Shown one piece after another: positions 45,990 through 58,218 of a stretch of 64,000 nt of DNA. Each line of letters begins with the position of its first letter. Positions within the stretch are counted from its first letter, which is position 1. The notes below the pieces were generated by a model. The model saw only the letters and a program-made list of their open reading frames with translations. It did not search any database and was not told the origin of the DNA. Made by a program: the position numbers and the translations under genes. Location: assembly GCA_008638375.1 (NCBI GenBank), contig VIRR01000480.1, positions 248,001 through 312,000 on the forward strand. Reading direction: 5' to 3'. The stretch comes from Nyssa sinensis (taxonomy: Eukaryota; Streptophyta; Magnoliopsida; Cornales; Nyssaceae).

Positions 45990-48900
45990 ATGGATAAGAG
46001 TTGGATGGACTTGAGGGGCAGGCATTTGTCAGGCTATGTGAAGGGGATCAAAGATTTTATTGAGTTTGCTCGTGCATCTGCAGATGGGAGAAATAGGATA
46101 AGATGTCCATGTAGGAGGTGCAATAATTGGGATTATATGCACATAGATAAGGCCAAAGAGCACCCACTCGAACACGGGATGGACAAGAGGTATACGTGTT
46201 GGGAATTTCACGGGGAACGCTGTGACGTATGAGTGGTATTTGATGATGAAGAAGAAAACGACGATGATGACTTCGGTGATAATGTTGGGGTTGGTTACGA
46301 AGGCTTGCCACAAATGCTGGCAGACTTGCAGGGGGCTACAACTGGGGCGAGTAGTCACAGGAGTGACACGGGACCATCAACCGCATTTGAGTCGTTGTTG
46401 AGGGAAGCAAGGCAGCCGTTATATCCGAGTTGTGATAAGTTTTCGAAACTGGACTTTCTCGTGAAACTCCTTCATATTAAGACCATCAACCATTGGAGTA
46501 ACAAATCAGTTAATATGGCCATTGAATTTATTAAAGAAATGCTTCCTACTGGGGAGACCCTTCCAAAATCATATTACGAGGCGAAAAGAATATTAAGAGA
46601 TTTGGGCCTCGGGTATATTCCCATACATGCTTGCAAAAACGATTGCATGTTATTTTGGAAGGAGACTGAACAATGTAAGGAGTGTACGGTGTGCCATGAA
46701 CCCAGGTACAAGTTGAATAAAGGAAAGAGCAAGACAATTCTGCACAAGGTGCTGAGATATTTTTCCTTAAAACCGAGGCTACAAAGGTTGTACATGTCTC
46801 AGAAGACGGCAGAAGATATGCGGTGGCATAAGGAGAAGCGTGTTGCTGAGGAAAATGTATGTAGGTATCAGGCAGATTCACAAACTTGGGCTGAGTTTGA
46901 TACAGATCATGAATGGTTTGCAAATGAGCCGCGTAATGTACGACTTGGGCTGGCTAGCGACGGTTTCAATCCGTTCGGTGACATGAGTAATGCCTACAAC
47001 ATGTGGCCGGTGTTACTTGTGCCGTATAACTTGCCACTGTGGAAATATATGAAAAAACCATTTATCTTCATATCATTGCTTATTCCATGGCCGAAGTCTC
47101 CTGGTAATGAAATTGATGTGTACTTGCATCCTTTAGTGGACGAGTTGAAGGAATTATGGGAGGTGGGAGTGGAGGCATACGACGTCTCTAAGAATGAAAT
47201 ATTTCAATTGCATGTAGCGTTACTGTGGACCATAAATAACTTTCCAGCATACAAGAACTTGTCTGGGTGGAGCACTAAAGGGTATCTGGCATGTCCGGTT
47301 TGCAATAAAGATGCATGTTCCCTACATTTGTCCAATGGGAAGAAGATATGTTACATGTGCCATCGTCGTTTTCTACCGCCATCACATGGCTGGCGAAATC
47401 GGCAGAAGCATTTATTTGATGGAAAAATTGAGCGCAGATTGTCACCTCCATTGTTGTCTGGCAAAGACGTGTTGGCGCAATTGGCACTCATCCAACCAGT
47501 GAGGTTTGGGAAAATACCGGGTACTAAGAAGAGGAAGCGTACTAATGTGGACTTAAATTGGACGAAGAAGAGCATATTTTTTGATTTTTCGTATTGGGAG
47601 ACCCTTAAGTTGAGGCACAATTTGGATGTTATGCACATCGAGAAGAACATCTGTGATAATGCGCTGGGAACTGTAATGAACATTGAAGGGAAGATGAAAG
47701 ATACTGTTAAAGCCCAGTTGGACTTGCAGGAGCTGGGAATAAGAAAAGAGCTGCACCTAATACATAGCGGTGATAAATATATCGTGCCTCCTGCACAGTA
47801 TACGTTATCATCCGCAGAGAGAATGAGGATTTGCGAGTGGTTTAAATCGGTGAAGTTCCCATATGGATATGCATCGAATATATCTCTGTGTGTAAATGTT
47901 ATAGATGAGAAAATATCAGGATTGAAGAGCCATGAGTGCCATGTCTTTTTACAACGACTTCTTCCAATTGCACTACGTGGATATCTTACCGATGACATAT
48001 CGACTACATTGACTGAGTTGGGTTGCTTCTTTAGAGAATTATGTGCGAAGACGTTGAATGTGGAAGTACTTGAAAAGCTCGAAAGGGATGTTTTCGTGAT
48101 CCTCCGCAAGTTAGAATAGATTTCCCTCCAGCTTTCTTTGATGTAATGGTCCACTTAGCTGTGCATTTGCCTCATAAGGCAAAAATTGGCGGACCTGTCT
48201 AATACCGTTGGATGTATCCAATAGAAAGGTACATTTAATTTTATGAATTGTGTTATCTATCCATCCTAACCATTTTAATCTATAACTGATTAATTATCAA
48301 AACAGATATTTGCACACATTGAAGCAATATGTGCGTAACAAAGCACGACTGGAAGGGTCAATTGCTGAGGCTTACGTTGATGCTGAATGTCTCACCTTCT
48401 GCTCTATGCATCTTGAAGATATCGAGACAAGGTTTAATCATCAAGAGCGAAATTCTGATAGATGTCCAGGGCAGCAACGAACTGGCCTTGCGGTGTTTAA
48501 TCAGAATGTACGGCCAATAGGTGCCCGTATATATGAATGGTGTCATCCTCAAGACTTGGAAAGAGCCCACTACAGCGTGCTCAACAACTGCGATGAGACA
48601 TTACCATATTTTAAGTAAGTTTATCAAAATCATTGCAATACTACGTTAGTACACAAATGTAAGTTACATATAACATATCTCATCTTATACAGTGAGCATA
48701 CGATCGAGCTTCAGAGAGAACATGTATCAAGTTCTAATCTAGAGCAAAGACAACAAAATTTGTTTCCAAAGTGGTTCGGAGAACGTGTAAGACAAGGTTT
48801 CAATTAATTGTAATTGTATTAGTTAATGCATTTGTATTCAATTAATTTTGTACTTGTATTGAATTAATAGATGAAGCGATTATGCCACCAACAATCTCTT

Positions 48901-49676
48901 AAGGCGTACGATCAATTATATTCATTGGCATGTGGTCCTGATCAAAGGATATCCCGCTACACCGGTTTAATTATTGATGGTGTTCGATTTCACACGAGAG
49001 AACGTGAGGTCATTCGGCGAACATAGAATAGCGGGGTCCTTGTTCAGGAAGATGGTGACGTAGGACAAACTGTAGAGTACTATGGTGTTTTACAAGACAT
49101 CATATAGTTACATTATTGCTACGGTCATTCTGTATATATTTTTAAATGTGATTGGTGGGATGTAAGTAATAAGAAGACTGGAATGCAGATCGATAAGCAC
49201 TTCATAAGTGTTAATATGTCACGTACGACATTTAAAGATGATCCGTATGTTCTGGCATCTCAAGCAAAACAAGTTTTCTATTTGAAGGACCCAAAAATAA
49301 GAGGTGATTGGCATGTTGTCCAAAAAATAAAAAATAGAAATATTTATGATGTCCTAGAAGTTGGCGAGGGAGATGAAGATTTGGAGAGGATTGAGGAGGC
49401 ACTACAAGAAGAGTCTCAAACTGCCCATAATGGTGTTGTCCGGCATGATCAGGAAGATGTTACTTCGTATCGGTTGAATAGAACTGATGTAGAACTAGAT
49501 CATGTCGTAGCTTCCGACGTCACCAATACCACACAATTAGATTTGAGGGATGCAACGTTCATTAATGATGATGATGACGAGGACAGTGATTTTGATGATG
49601 ACACATTGTTAGAGTATTGTACCGAGAATGAAGAAAATTCAAGTTCAGATGATGATACAGACTCAAATGAATAATT
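45990..49676 (+). pseudogene. CACTA transposase (tnp2 family), near-intact but with stops
   Basis: ATG 45990 opens MDKSWMDLRGRHLSGYVKGI, the transposase-associated N-terminal domain with the CPCRRCNN cysteine motif. One in-frame TGA at 46230 interrupts it, and the same frame continues to 48119. That part contains the tnp2 catalytic region (YKLNKGKSKTILHKVLRYF, GFNPFGDMSNAYNMWPVLLV, GYLACPVCNKD, LRHNLDVMHIEKNICDN), then GLKSHECHVFLQRLLPIALRG (DUF4218). A frameshift or stop at 48117 is followed by exons at 48120-48234, 48306-48615, about 48690-48788 and 48871-49676 (GT-AG introns between). These give DUF4218 to DUF4216 (CDWWDV, DDPYVLASQAKQVFYLKDP), with stops at 49024 and 49106. The acidic tail ends at 49674. 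Confidence 0.85.
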
Positions 49677-49838
49677 GTAATAGTTGTTACATGTGTTAGT
49701 ATCAAGTGTAATGGTTTTCGGCTTTTATAATGGATATTTAATTTTATGATGTAATGGGTAATCATTTTTACTTCGATAAGGATTTTAATTTTTATGATTG
49801 AATAGAAAAAAATTTATTTTTAAACTTTATTTGTAGAT

Positions 49839-51343
49839 ATGGTTGGACCAGGTTCACGCAGACGCGCAGTTATGCAAGACCCATCGACCCATTCCCCCTC
49901 ATCTACAGGGTCGACCGATCCTGCCGTCGATGGTATGCATAGTTTCCATTTTTATTAATGATTATATAAATATGGTACTAATGTTTTCTATTTTGTTTCT
50001 TCTAAAGCTTCGGCCACTGCCCCTAGACAAGGGCGTGGTAGGTCGAAGAATCGCAGCTTGCAGGGTCAGATGGAGGCAGCGGGGGGCGCGCCCCTTCGGA
50101 TTGAGATACCTCCGGGTTTGCTGAAGCCCGTTGCTGGGTGGGCACAGCAGTTTATTACAGAGGTCGCATCATTTGCCGGCTACGGGCCCCACTCCATGTT
50201 AGTGACTGGAGTTAGGTCACTGACGCGGAGAGACGGGATATTCATGTGCATATCCAAGTATGTCTTTTATTATTATGTTCAACTAAATTTTAATATATGT
50301 TATGCCGTAATGTTTTGACAATGACATGCTTTTACAGGAAAAATTTGACATCGATCTCCACCTGCCTCATGTCGCGAAGGCAGTCGACCGTTACTTGGGA
50401 ACCCATTTCAGGGACTACCGATATAGGCTCCAAATGCACTACAAGGCGGAGGTGGTAGCCGATAGAGAGCCTCGCGACAAACCCTACAGAGGGGTGGCAG
50501 TGGAGGATTGGATTTTACTATGCAACCGGTTCCCTAGTGACGCATTCCAGGTAAAAATTGTCAAAATTATTTTTGTTGTATGATGAATCATTGTCATTTA
50601 TACTAACCTTCTTTGTTTTGGCCAAGTGTAGGAACTTAGTAAGAATAATAGTGAAAGCAGAAGCAAGCAAAAGGTGACCCACTGTGGTGGATCACGTTCT
50701 TTTGTTAGGTATAGGCATGAGATGGTAAGTTAATAAATGTATCAATTTTTCATTGTATAATGTATTCATGAAATCAATCTTCACAAGCTACTATTTATTT
50801 GCTGTAGCGAGACTAGGAGACTAGTGTACCACCCAGCCCCATTGAGTTGTGGCACAGGACACACTACAATCTCGAGAAGGGTTGGACTGGGCCTGAAGCT
50901 CAGTGGCTTTATGTAAGTGGGAAAAATTTATATACCACTATTACGAATTTAATATTAATATAAAATGTTTAAAAGTAGTAACAAATATTTATGTTTTTTT
51001 AGGACGAGATGGTCGAGATGCGTGTTCGGTCGACCCTTGAGGGTGAGCAACCGCCGACCGATGACCAGATATGAGAGACTGTTCTGGGAAGAGGCGCAAA
51101 TATGTGCGTGGCTTAGGGAGTGGGATGAAGCCGACGGCATCGTCCTCTACCGTCGAAAGCAATGCTAGGTTTCACGCAACCACCTAGAAAGCTGAGGCAG
51201 CCACCCAGAGAGCTGAGGCAGCTGAGAGACTGAATGCAGAGATGAGGGTTGAGATGACAGAGCTCAAGGAGTGGCAGGCCCAGATAGAGGCTCTTATGAA
51301 GACAATACTCAGCCAACAAGGAGGCTCTGATCAGCCTTGGTAA
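49839..51343 (+). pseudogene. CACTA second gene, Ptta/En/Spm transposase type
   Basis: Exon 1 is 49839-49932 (MVGPGSRRRAVMQDPST). Exon 2 starts at 50008 (ASATAPRQGRGRSKN) and ends near 50256. Later exons include 50338-50550 (EKFDIDLHLPHVAKAVDRYL, WILLCNRF), 50631-50726 (KVTHCGGSRSFVRYRHEM), 50808-50911, and 51002-51343. The last ends in an alanine- and glutamate-rich coiled coil (AERLNAEMRVEMTELKEWQ) before TAA. This order matches plant Ptta/En/Spm proteins, the TNPA-like partner thought to bind subterminal motifs. A TAG at the start of the 50808 exon and a TGA near 51073 break it. Confidence 0.75.
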
Positions 51344-51439
51344 GTTTTTAAAATTGTTTACTTTGGTACATTTTTTATTTATAGAAAATGTTACGTAAAA
51401 CACCAAAAAAGATTTTGGCCTAACGGCCTACAAACTGCA

Positions 51440-53720
51440 TGACACTTCACATATGAAAATAGACTTGCATGAACTTGTTTCATTTTATAGGGATGCAAGT
51501 TTCAGCTCCAAAAAGGTCCATTTTGGGGTTTTGACAGACCAAAATGCCGGATATCAGCCTAACTACACCAAAACTCCATCACAAACCTCACAAATGATAA
51601 AATAAACTTGCACGAACTTACGGCACTCGATTCGGATACCCGGTTTGAAACTTATGCAAGTTTCAGCTCTAAAAAGGCCCATTTTGGGGATTTGACAGAC
51701 TAAAATCCCGGATATCGGCCTACCAACCCTGAAACCCCATCACACAACTCCCAAATGATAAAATAGACTTGAACGAACTTACGGCACTCGGTTCAGATGC
51801 CCGGTTTGAAACTTATGCAAGTTTCAGCTCCAAAAAGGCCCATTTTAGGGTTTTAACAAAGCAAAACTTCGGATATCACCCTAACCACCCTGAAACCCCA
51901 TCACACAACTCCCAAATGATAAAATATACTTACACGAATTTACGGCACTCGGTTTGGATGCCCGGTTTGAAACTTATGCAAGTTTCAGCTCCAAAAAGAC
52001 CCATTTTGGGGTTTTGACAGACCAAAATGCCGGATATCGGCCTAACTAAACCGAAACCCCATCAAACACCTCAAAAATGATAAAATGTTCTTGCACGAAC
52101 TTACAGTAATCGGTTCGGATGCCCGATTTAAAACTTATGCAAGTTTTTGCTCCGAAAAGGCCCATTTTGGGGTTTTGACGGACCAAAACCCTGGATATGC
52201 CTAACCACCCTGAAACCCCATCACACAGCTCCCAACTGATAAAATAGACTTGCACGAACTTATGGCACTCGGTTCGGATGCCCAGTTTAAAACTTATGCA
52301 AGTTTCAGCTCCAAAAAGGCCCATTTTGGGGTTTTGACAGACCAAAACTCTGGATATTGGCCTAACCACCCCAAAACCCCATCACACAGCTCCCAAATGA
52401 TAAAATAGACTTGCACGAACTTACGGCACTCGGTTCGGATGCCCGGTTTGAAACTTATGCAAGTTTCAGATCCAAAAAGGCCCATGTTAGGGTTTTGACA
52501 GACCAAAATGTCGGATATCGGCCTAACTATACCAAAACCCCATCACATACCTCACAAATGATAAAATCAACTTCCACGAACTTACGGTACTCAGTTCGGA
52601 TCCCCGGTTTGAAACTTATGCAAGTTTTAGCTCTAAAAAGGCCCATTTTGGGGATTTGACAGACCAAAATCTGGATATCGGCCTACCAACCCAAAAACCC
52701 CATCACACAGCTCCCAAATGATAAAATAGACTTTCACGAACTTAAAGCACTTGGTTCGGATGCCCGGTTTGAAACTTATGCAAGTTTCAGCTCCAAAAAG
52801 GCCCATTTTAGGGTTTTAACAGAGCAAAACTCTGGATATCAGCCTAACCACCCCGAAACCCCATCACATAGCCCCCAAATGATAAAATAGACTTGCACGA
52901 ACTTACGACACTCAGTTCGGATGCCCAATTTGAAACTTATGCAAGTTTCAGCTCCAAAAAGACCCTTTTTTGGTTTTGACAGACCAAAACTTTGGATATC
53001 ATCCTAACCACCCTGAAACCCCATCACACAGCTCCCAAATGATAAAATATACTTGCACGAACTTACGGAACTCGGTTCGGATGCCCAGTTTGAAACTTAT
53101 GCAAGTTTCAGCTCCGAAAAAGCCCATTTTGGGGTTTTGACAGACCAAAATGCCGGATATCGGCTTAACTACACCGAAACCACATCACACACCTCAAAAA
53201 TGATAAAATAAACTTTCACGAACTTACGACACTCGGTTCAGATGCCCGATTTGAAACTTATGCAAGTTTCAGCTCCGAAAAGGCCCATTTTGGGGTTTTG
53301 ACAGACCAAAATATCATATATCAACCAAATGAGCCCAAAACCTATCAAACACCTCAAAAATGATAAAATTGACTTGCACAAACTGACGGCACTCGGTTCA
53401 GATGCCCGGTTTGAAACTTATGCAAGTTTTAGCTCCAAAAAGGCCCATTTTGGGGTTTTGACAGACCAAAATACCATATATCAACCAAACAAGCCCAAAA
53501 CCCTATCAAACACCTCCAAATGATAAAATTGACTTGCACAAACTTATGGAACTCGGTTCGGATGCCCGGTTTGAAACTTATGCAAGTTTTTGCTCCGAAA
53601 AGGCCCATTTTGGGGTTTGGCAGACCAAAATGCCAGATATCGGCCTAACTATCCCGAAACCCCATCAAACACCTCACAAATGACAAAATAGACTTGCACG
53701 AACTTACAAAAATCAGTTCG
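51440..53720. repeat. 161-bp minisatellite, about 14-15 copies
   Basis: Successive GATAAAATAGACTTGCACGA blocks occur at about 51596, 51757, 51918 and 52079, and then at similar spacing to 53682, giving a 161-bp period. Each unit contains ACTCGGTTCGGATGCCCGG, GCAAGTTTCAGCTCC and CCATTTTGGGGTTTTGAC. Copies differ by 5-15% by eye and carry no long frame. The array sits between the second gene and the subterminal cluster. Confidence 0.93.
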
Positions 53721-54189
53721 GATCAGTGGTTTATAACTTATGCTACTTTATGTCGTTCTTACTATTTATGCATGCAAAAAATAAATAAATAAATAAACTA
53801 TTCACATTCTATATTTCATATATATTTAATAATTGTTCTAATATATACCATTTGATCTTTATTTCAGATTGATCGGGATTATTGCGCCGCCGTCTTTATG
53901 TTTTGCATTGGGATTTATTATTTTTATTTGTTTTTTTTTTCTTTTCATGGATATCTGTAGTTATATGTTTTGAGACAATTTTTTATTTTTCTATTTATTG
54001 TTAAATTGTACTTTTATAAATGTACGTAATTAGTATAATATATATATATATGAATGTATTTTTCTTTTTTAATATATTCATTTCAAAATAGTTGGATTTT
54101 ATTGTATATCAGGATGATTGATACAAGTTTAAACAGGAACAAAACAACAAATAAAACAAAGCAAACATGGTTGAAAAAACAAAAAAAAA
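53721..54189. other. AT-rich spacer in the CACTA element
   Basis: Follows the minisatellite. It includes a (TAAA)n-like tract and AT-rich sequence with no gene seen. Confidence 0.4.
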
Positions 54190-54655
54190 AACCTTTAGCG
54201 ACGCATAAAAAGGTGTCACTAAAAGTAAAGAAACAACAATGTTAATTCACTATTAGCGACGCACACTGAGCGTCGCTAATAGTAACCTTTAACGATGCAC
54301 ACTTTGTGCGTAGCTAAAAGCTACTACTAGCGACGCTCCCTTATGTGTCGCTAAAGGTTACTATTAGCAACGCTCAGTGTGCGTCGCTAATAATAGCTTT
54401 TAGCGACGCCCTTTGAGTCCATTTATAATATTTGCGACGCCCATACCCAATTATTAGCGACACTATCTGTGCGTCGCTAACAGTTACTTTTAGCAACGCT
54501 CAAAGATGTGTGCGTCGCCAATACTATTAGCGACGCCACTATTTGCGGCGACGTTAGCAACGCACGCGTGTGCGTCGCAAAAGAGCTTTAGCGACGCATT
54601 TTCCCATTATTAGTGACGCACGCGTGTGTCGCTAATAATGCCTTTTCTTGTAGTG
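54190..54655. repeat. CACTA right subterminal region with GCGACGC motifs
   Basis: About 20 copies of TAGCGACGC or its complement GCGTCGCTA, many as facing pairs separated by 6-12 nt, fill 54196-54650 and end in the CACTACAAGAAAA terminus. Such subterminal motifs are binding sites for the TNPA-type partner protein in characterised CACTA elements. Confidence 0.9.
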
Positions 54656-54726
54656 GGTGTAGGAGGGGGTCCAATGGCATGTTGGCAACTCAATTTTGAG
54701 CATGTAACATTTGGGACTTATTTGAA

Positions 54727-54757
<31 letters not shown>

Positions 54758-55100
54758 TTAGTGGAATATATAGCACAAAGTGCTTACAGCCCAAATGGTA
54801 TTCATTTAGGACCTTAGATTTGTTTTCTTTTTGGTTTAGGGTTCAAACCCTTTGGCCAACACTTTTGGCCCTTTTTCAAATCTTTTTTCTTTATGTCTTG
54901 TTTGGCATTATCCTATTTCCTCCTTTTTTCTTTATTTCCTATTTTTCTTCTTGTCTACTTGTATTTTCATTTTTATTATATTTTTTTGTAGTCTTTATTA
55001 TCTTGGTTTAATTTCTCGTAACTTTTCAAATTACTTTGTAAAGTCTTTAATATTAAATTAGTGACCTAAATCCCAATAATCAGATCGGGGTGTACATCTT

Positions 55101-56040
55101 CTCATTCTTCATCAATATCACTCTCACTCTTGTCAAATTTATTCCCTTCAGACATATGCTCATTATCAACATGGGACAATGAACTTTCAAAAAGGTTTAA
55201 AGCGGCTATGAAGGCTAAGAACTATTGTTCTTATTCATTTTCTTCACCTTCACTTTCTTCCTCTTCCTCACCCTCACCCTCACCCTCACCCTCATCCTCA
55301 CTTTCAATATGGGTGGATTTCATTGCCCTATTATTATTTTGCTTGTTTCTCCTTTTATTATGGTAGTCAGCTGCTATATAACCATAGTTATAACAATCAT
55401 ATCATTCAATAGATTATTGATTGGAAGCATTTGACAAACAGGGCAAGTTCATCTTCTTGAAGAGGTACTGACTCGGTGCCAACTTTTTCTTGTTCATCTC
55501 CTGCAACTGATTTTAAAGCAATCCCTTTATTTCTCGGGGATTATCTATAGGTCAATTCAAAGGTTTGAAGTGACCCGACTAGTTCATCTATTTTTAGAGC
55601 ATCTACTTCTTAACTCTCTTCAATGGCAGTAACTTTGGGTTCAAACCTCTCTAGTAGAGATCTCAGAATTTTCTGTACAATCTTTGATTCTTCTAGTTTC
55701 TCTCATAGATTATAGAAAGAATTCACTATGTCAGCGAGTTTTGCATTAAACTCAACAAAGGTCTCGTTTTCCTCCATTCTTAGAGACTTAAACTGTGAAG
55801 TTAGCATTTTAAGTTTTGACTGCTTCACAGTTGTTGTTCCCTTATGAGTGGTCTCTAGAATATCCCATGCTTCTTTTGAAGTCTCACACGTCATAATACG
55901 TCGAAACTCATCAGGGGTTGTAGCATTGTAAATTGTATTCAACCCGTTTTTATTATAACCACTTATCCTAAGCTCTGTTTCATCTCATGTGTTGGTTGGC
56001 TTAGATGTAGAAGGCTTTTAAATAGTGCATGTTGTGACAG
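55101..56040 (-). pseudogene. copia B gag, N-terminal and central part
   Basis: Frame 55942-55703 reads NTIYNATTPDEFRRIMTCET, AWDILETTHKGTTTVKQSKL and ENETFVEFNAKLADIVNSF, the SIRE-type gag core (UBN2 family). After a stop it goes on with KLEESKIVQKILRSL, RFEPKVTAIEES and VDALKIDELVGSLQTFE, then a glutamate-rich stretch (EDEGEGEGEGEEEESEGEE) near 55260-55310. It joins the coiled-coil part at 41872 once LTR C is removed. The N-terminal residues near 56040 are incomplete. Confidence 0.85.
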
Positions 56041-56664
56041 GAGGTATCCAACCATGCTTAATGCTGTGACTTTAATATTACTATCCCAAGTGCAGGATGT
56101 CACAAAATAATAATACTCGGTGAGTCCGAGGTCAAACCACAAGGAACTTAAGACAATTTACGAAAATAAAAAATTAATAAAATTAAATATGTTTGGTTGG
56201 AGAAAATGGTTGGTTGATTGCTAAAACAAATGAAATAACTAAAAATATTATAGAAGAGTGCTAAGGCATTAGAGATCCATAACAACAAACTTATGATAAT
56301 TGTGTGTGATTATCTTTTTATACTTAATTAAAATTCACACGAAAGGTGATCACAATTGAAAGATGGAGCTGTGATTCTGAAAATACAATTATGTTTGGTT
56401 AATTCAAAACATGACAACACTAGTTATTTGATTCGCAGGGAATTCTAAGTATTTATCGTGCCCTGAATCTATGATAAATCAAAGAATTATACAAAAATTT
56501 TACTAACACTTAAATTAAACCAAAAACTTTGAATCTTGCATTAAGAGCATTGGTTCCTTACGGTTGTTGTTGCTTCACTCCTATCCTTAGCCAAAGTTTT
56601 AGACACTCATTACAAACTTAAAATCAAAAGAAAAGACAATAAATGAATTGAACATGATGAAAAA
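56041..56664. other. unassigned fragment, probably retrotransposon-derived
   Basis: The segment has AGTGCAGGATGTCACAAAAT followed by CTCGGTGAGTCCGAGGTC and no coding frame. It lies where the 5' end of copia B is expected but does not resemble B's 3' LTR. It is likely part of another insertion. Confidence 0.35.
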
Positions 56665-56973
56665 TCTAACATCCCGATCCGGTTATTAGGAATTTAGTCG
56701 CTAATTAAGAAGCAAAAAAATGATTATAAGAAATTAAATCAAGATCATAAAGGCTACAAATAATACAAGTACATGAGGAAGAAATAAAAATAATGCAAAA
56801 AGAAAAATGGGATAAAATACAAAATGCCAAACAAGGCATAAAAAAAAAAAATAAGAAAAATAGGCCAAAAGTGTTGGCCCAAAGTCTTGAACCTAAGACC
56901 AAAAAGTGGGAAAGAACCTATGCCCAAAAATATAGCCAACTTGGCTATAACACTTTTGTGCTATATATCCCAC

Positions 56974-57023
<50 letters not shown>

Positions 57024-58154
57024 ATATGTATATTGCCTATAAGGGAAAATCAGAAGTGTATGTGCAGCTAGAGAGAGAGAGAGAGGTAGCGAGAGAAGGA
57101 AGAAGAAGAAAAAAAATGGAGGAAAATTTGCATGCATGGCTGTCCAAACTTGAAGGAGATCACCACCTAAGTGTGGAAAACCAAACCTAGAGAAGAGAAG
57201 AAGAGGAAGGGAGAGAGAAGGAGACCGAATAGAGAGAATCAAAAGAGGAGGGTAATTTCTCTCCCTACAATTCTTCTACTTTCAACTACTATTTGGATGT
57301 TTTAATAACATGCATGCATATGAAATTGAAAAAGGATGAAAAATAGAAGGAAATGGCACAAATTTGACTTAAGAAACCCCACACCCGAAACTAGGAGAAA
57401 TTGAGTTTTCAACCTAACTTGTTTATAACTTAAAACAAATTGTATGGCCCAAAAGAGCATCCCATGTGGAGTGTTCGGCAACTTATTACATTAAAAATGG
57501 TTGAGAAACCATAGAGATACAGTGAATTACAATTAAGGGAGAATAATCATGGGAAATCAATTTTCACCATTGTTTCTTAATTTTAGGAACGACAAAACAT
57601 TCCCTAGGGTTCCAGAAACCCATAGGAAGAAAAAGCGAGCACAACCGGTACCTGTAGCTTCACGAAATAGAGAAATAAAACTTCACCATAAAAGCGTGGT
57701 TCGTTGGAACAGCCACTAAAATGGCCTATTTCGATGGCCTACGTCCGGCCAAGCCCAGTTCTGAACCTAGATATGGAATCCTCATAGGGAGAGGGTTCGA
57801 ACCCCATTGGCCTCATTGTTGGAAGAGGTCGCCGGAGATCACCGTTAATGGAGAGGGTGACTGGAGGCTCGCTAGAAAAATGAGGAAGATGATCACTGTT
57901 TGAGTTGGTCTCAGGTCGAATATCGGGTCGAGTCCTGACCTGAATGTTTTAATGGATTTGGGTTTAAGTGGGACGATGTCGTTTTGAAGCGTTGGGTTTT
58001 AATTTAAAAATGAGTCCCGGTCAGTTTGGAAACAGGGGTAGCACCCTGATTTAATATGCTTGTTTAGACTTGGGATATCCTATCCCTATTTAGTTTCTTA
58101 TCCGCTATTTGGCAGCCTAAAAATTAGAAAATATAAGGGGAGCCGCAGCCCCCC

Positions 58155-58218
58155 AGTTTCGAACCCCTGACCTTGCGCGTGTGAGAAACCTAACCCCAAG
58201 CACATGGCCACTGTGCCA
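58155..58218 (-). ncRNA. tRNA-like Pol III promoter module in LTR D
   Basis: On minus, TGGCACAGTGG (58218-58208) fits the A-box consensus and GGTTCGAAACT (58165-58155) fits a B box, 64 nt end to end. The direction is opposite to the LTR. Confidence 0.5.

Larger units (their letters stand above)
45350..54655 (+). mobile_element. CACTA (En/Spm) transposon, left end not identified
   Basis: The right end, read on minus, is CACTACAAGAAAAGGCATT, the standard CACTA terminus, at 54655. Inside are a tnp2 transposase gene, a Ptta/En/Spm-type second gene, a 161-bp minisatellite and a subterminal cluster of GCGACGC motifs. The left end should carry the same terminus and subterminal motifs, but neither is present between 45350 and 45990, so the left end is deleted or diverged. 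The element lies in LTR C. Confidence 0.85.
41873..55100 (-). mobile_element. large LTR C (minus), split by the CACTA element
   Basis: On minus it starts TGTACACCCCGATCTG near 55096 and ends TTGAGTCGTGACA at 41873. CTCAT lies at 41868-41872 and at 55101-55105, a probable target duplication with four unexplained bases at the right end. The stretches 54656-55100 and 41873 to about 45350 together match the layout of LTR D: start block, (TA)n/(GT)n, GA-rich block, tRNA-like block. Removing the CACTA element leaves about 3.9 kb. No coding region belongs to it. Confidence 0.75.
33433..56040 (-). mobile_element. SIRE-like Ty1/copia element B, minus strand, with nested insertions
   Basis: Read on minus: gag start near 56040, gag to 55101, LTR C plus CACTA inserted, gag again 41872-41417, protease, integrase, RT and RNase H to about 38110, an env-like extra ORF at 35862-34600, polypurine tract, and 3' LTR 34088-33433. 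The gag wording (MNTIYNATTPDEFRRI, KLKMLTSQFKSLRM, KILRSL then ERFEPKVTAIEES) and an extra ORF after pol are typical of the SIRE branch. No 5' LTR was found to the right, so that end is lost or rearranged. Confidence 0.8.

Noticed and set aside
51440..53720. CRISPR-like array from regular repeats
   Set aside because: Repeats are contiguous 161-bp units without unique spacers, and the context is a plant CACTA element.
54820..55061. small hydrophobic membrane protein
   Set aside because: It is T-rich LTR C sequence read as phenylalanine and leucine; the opposite strand matches the start region of LTR D.
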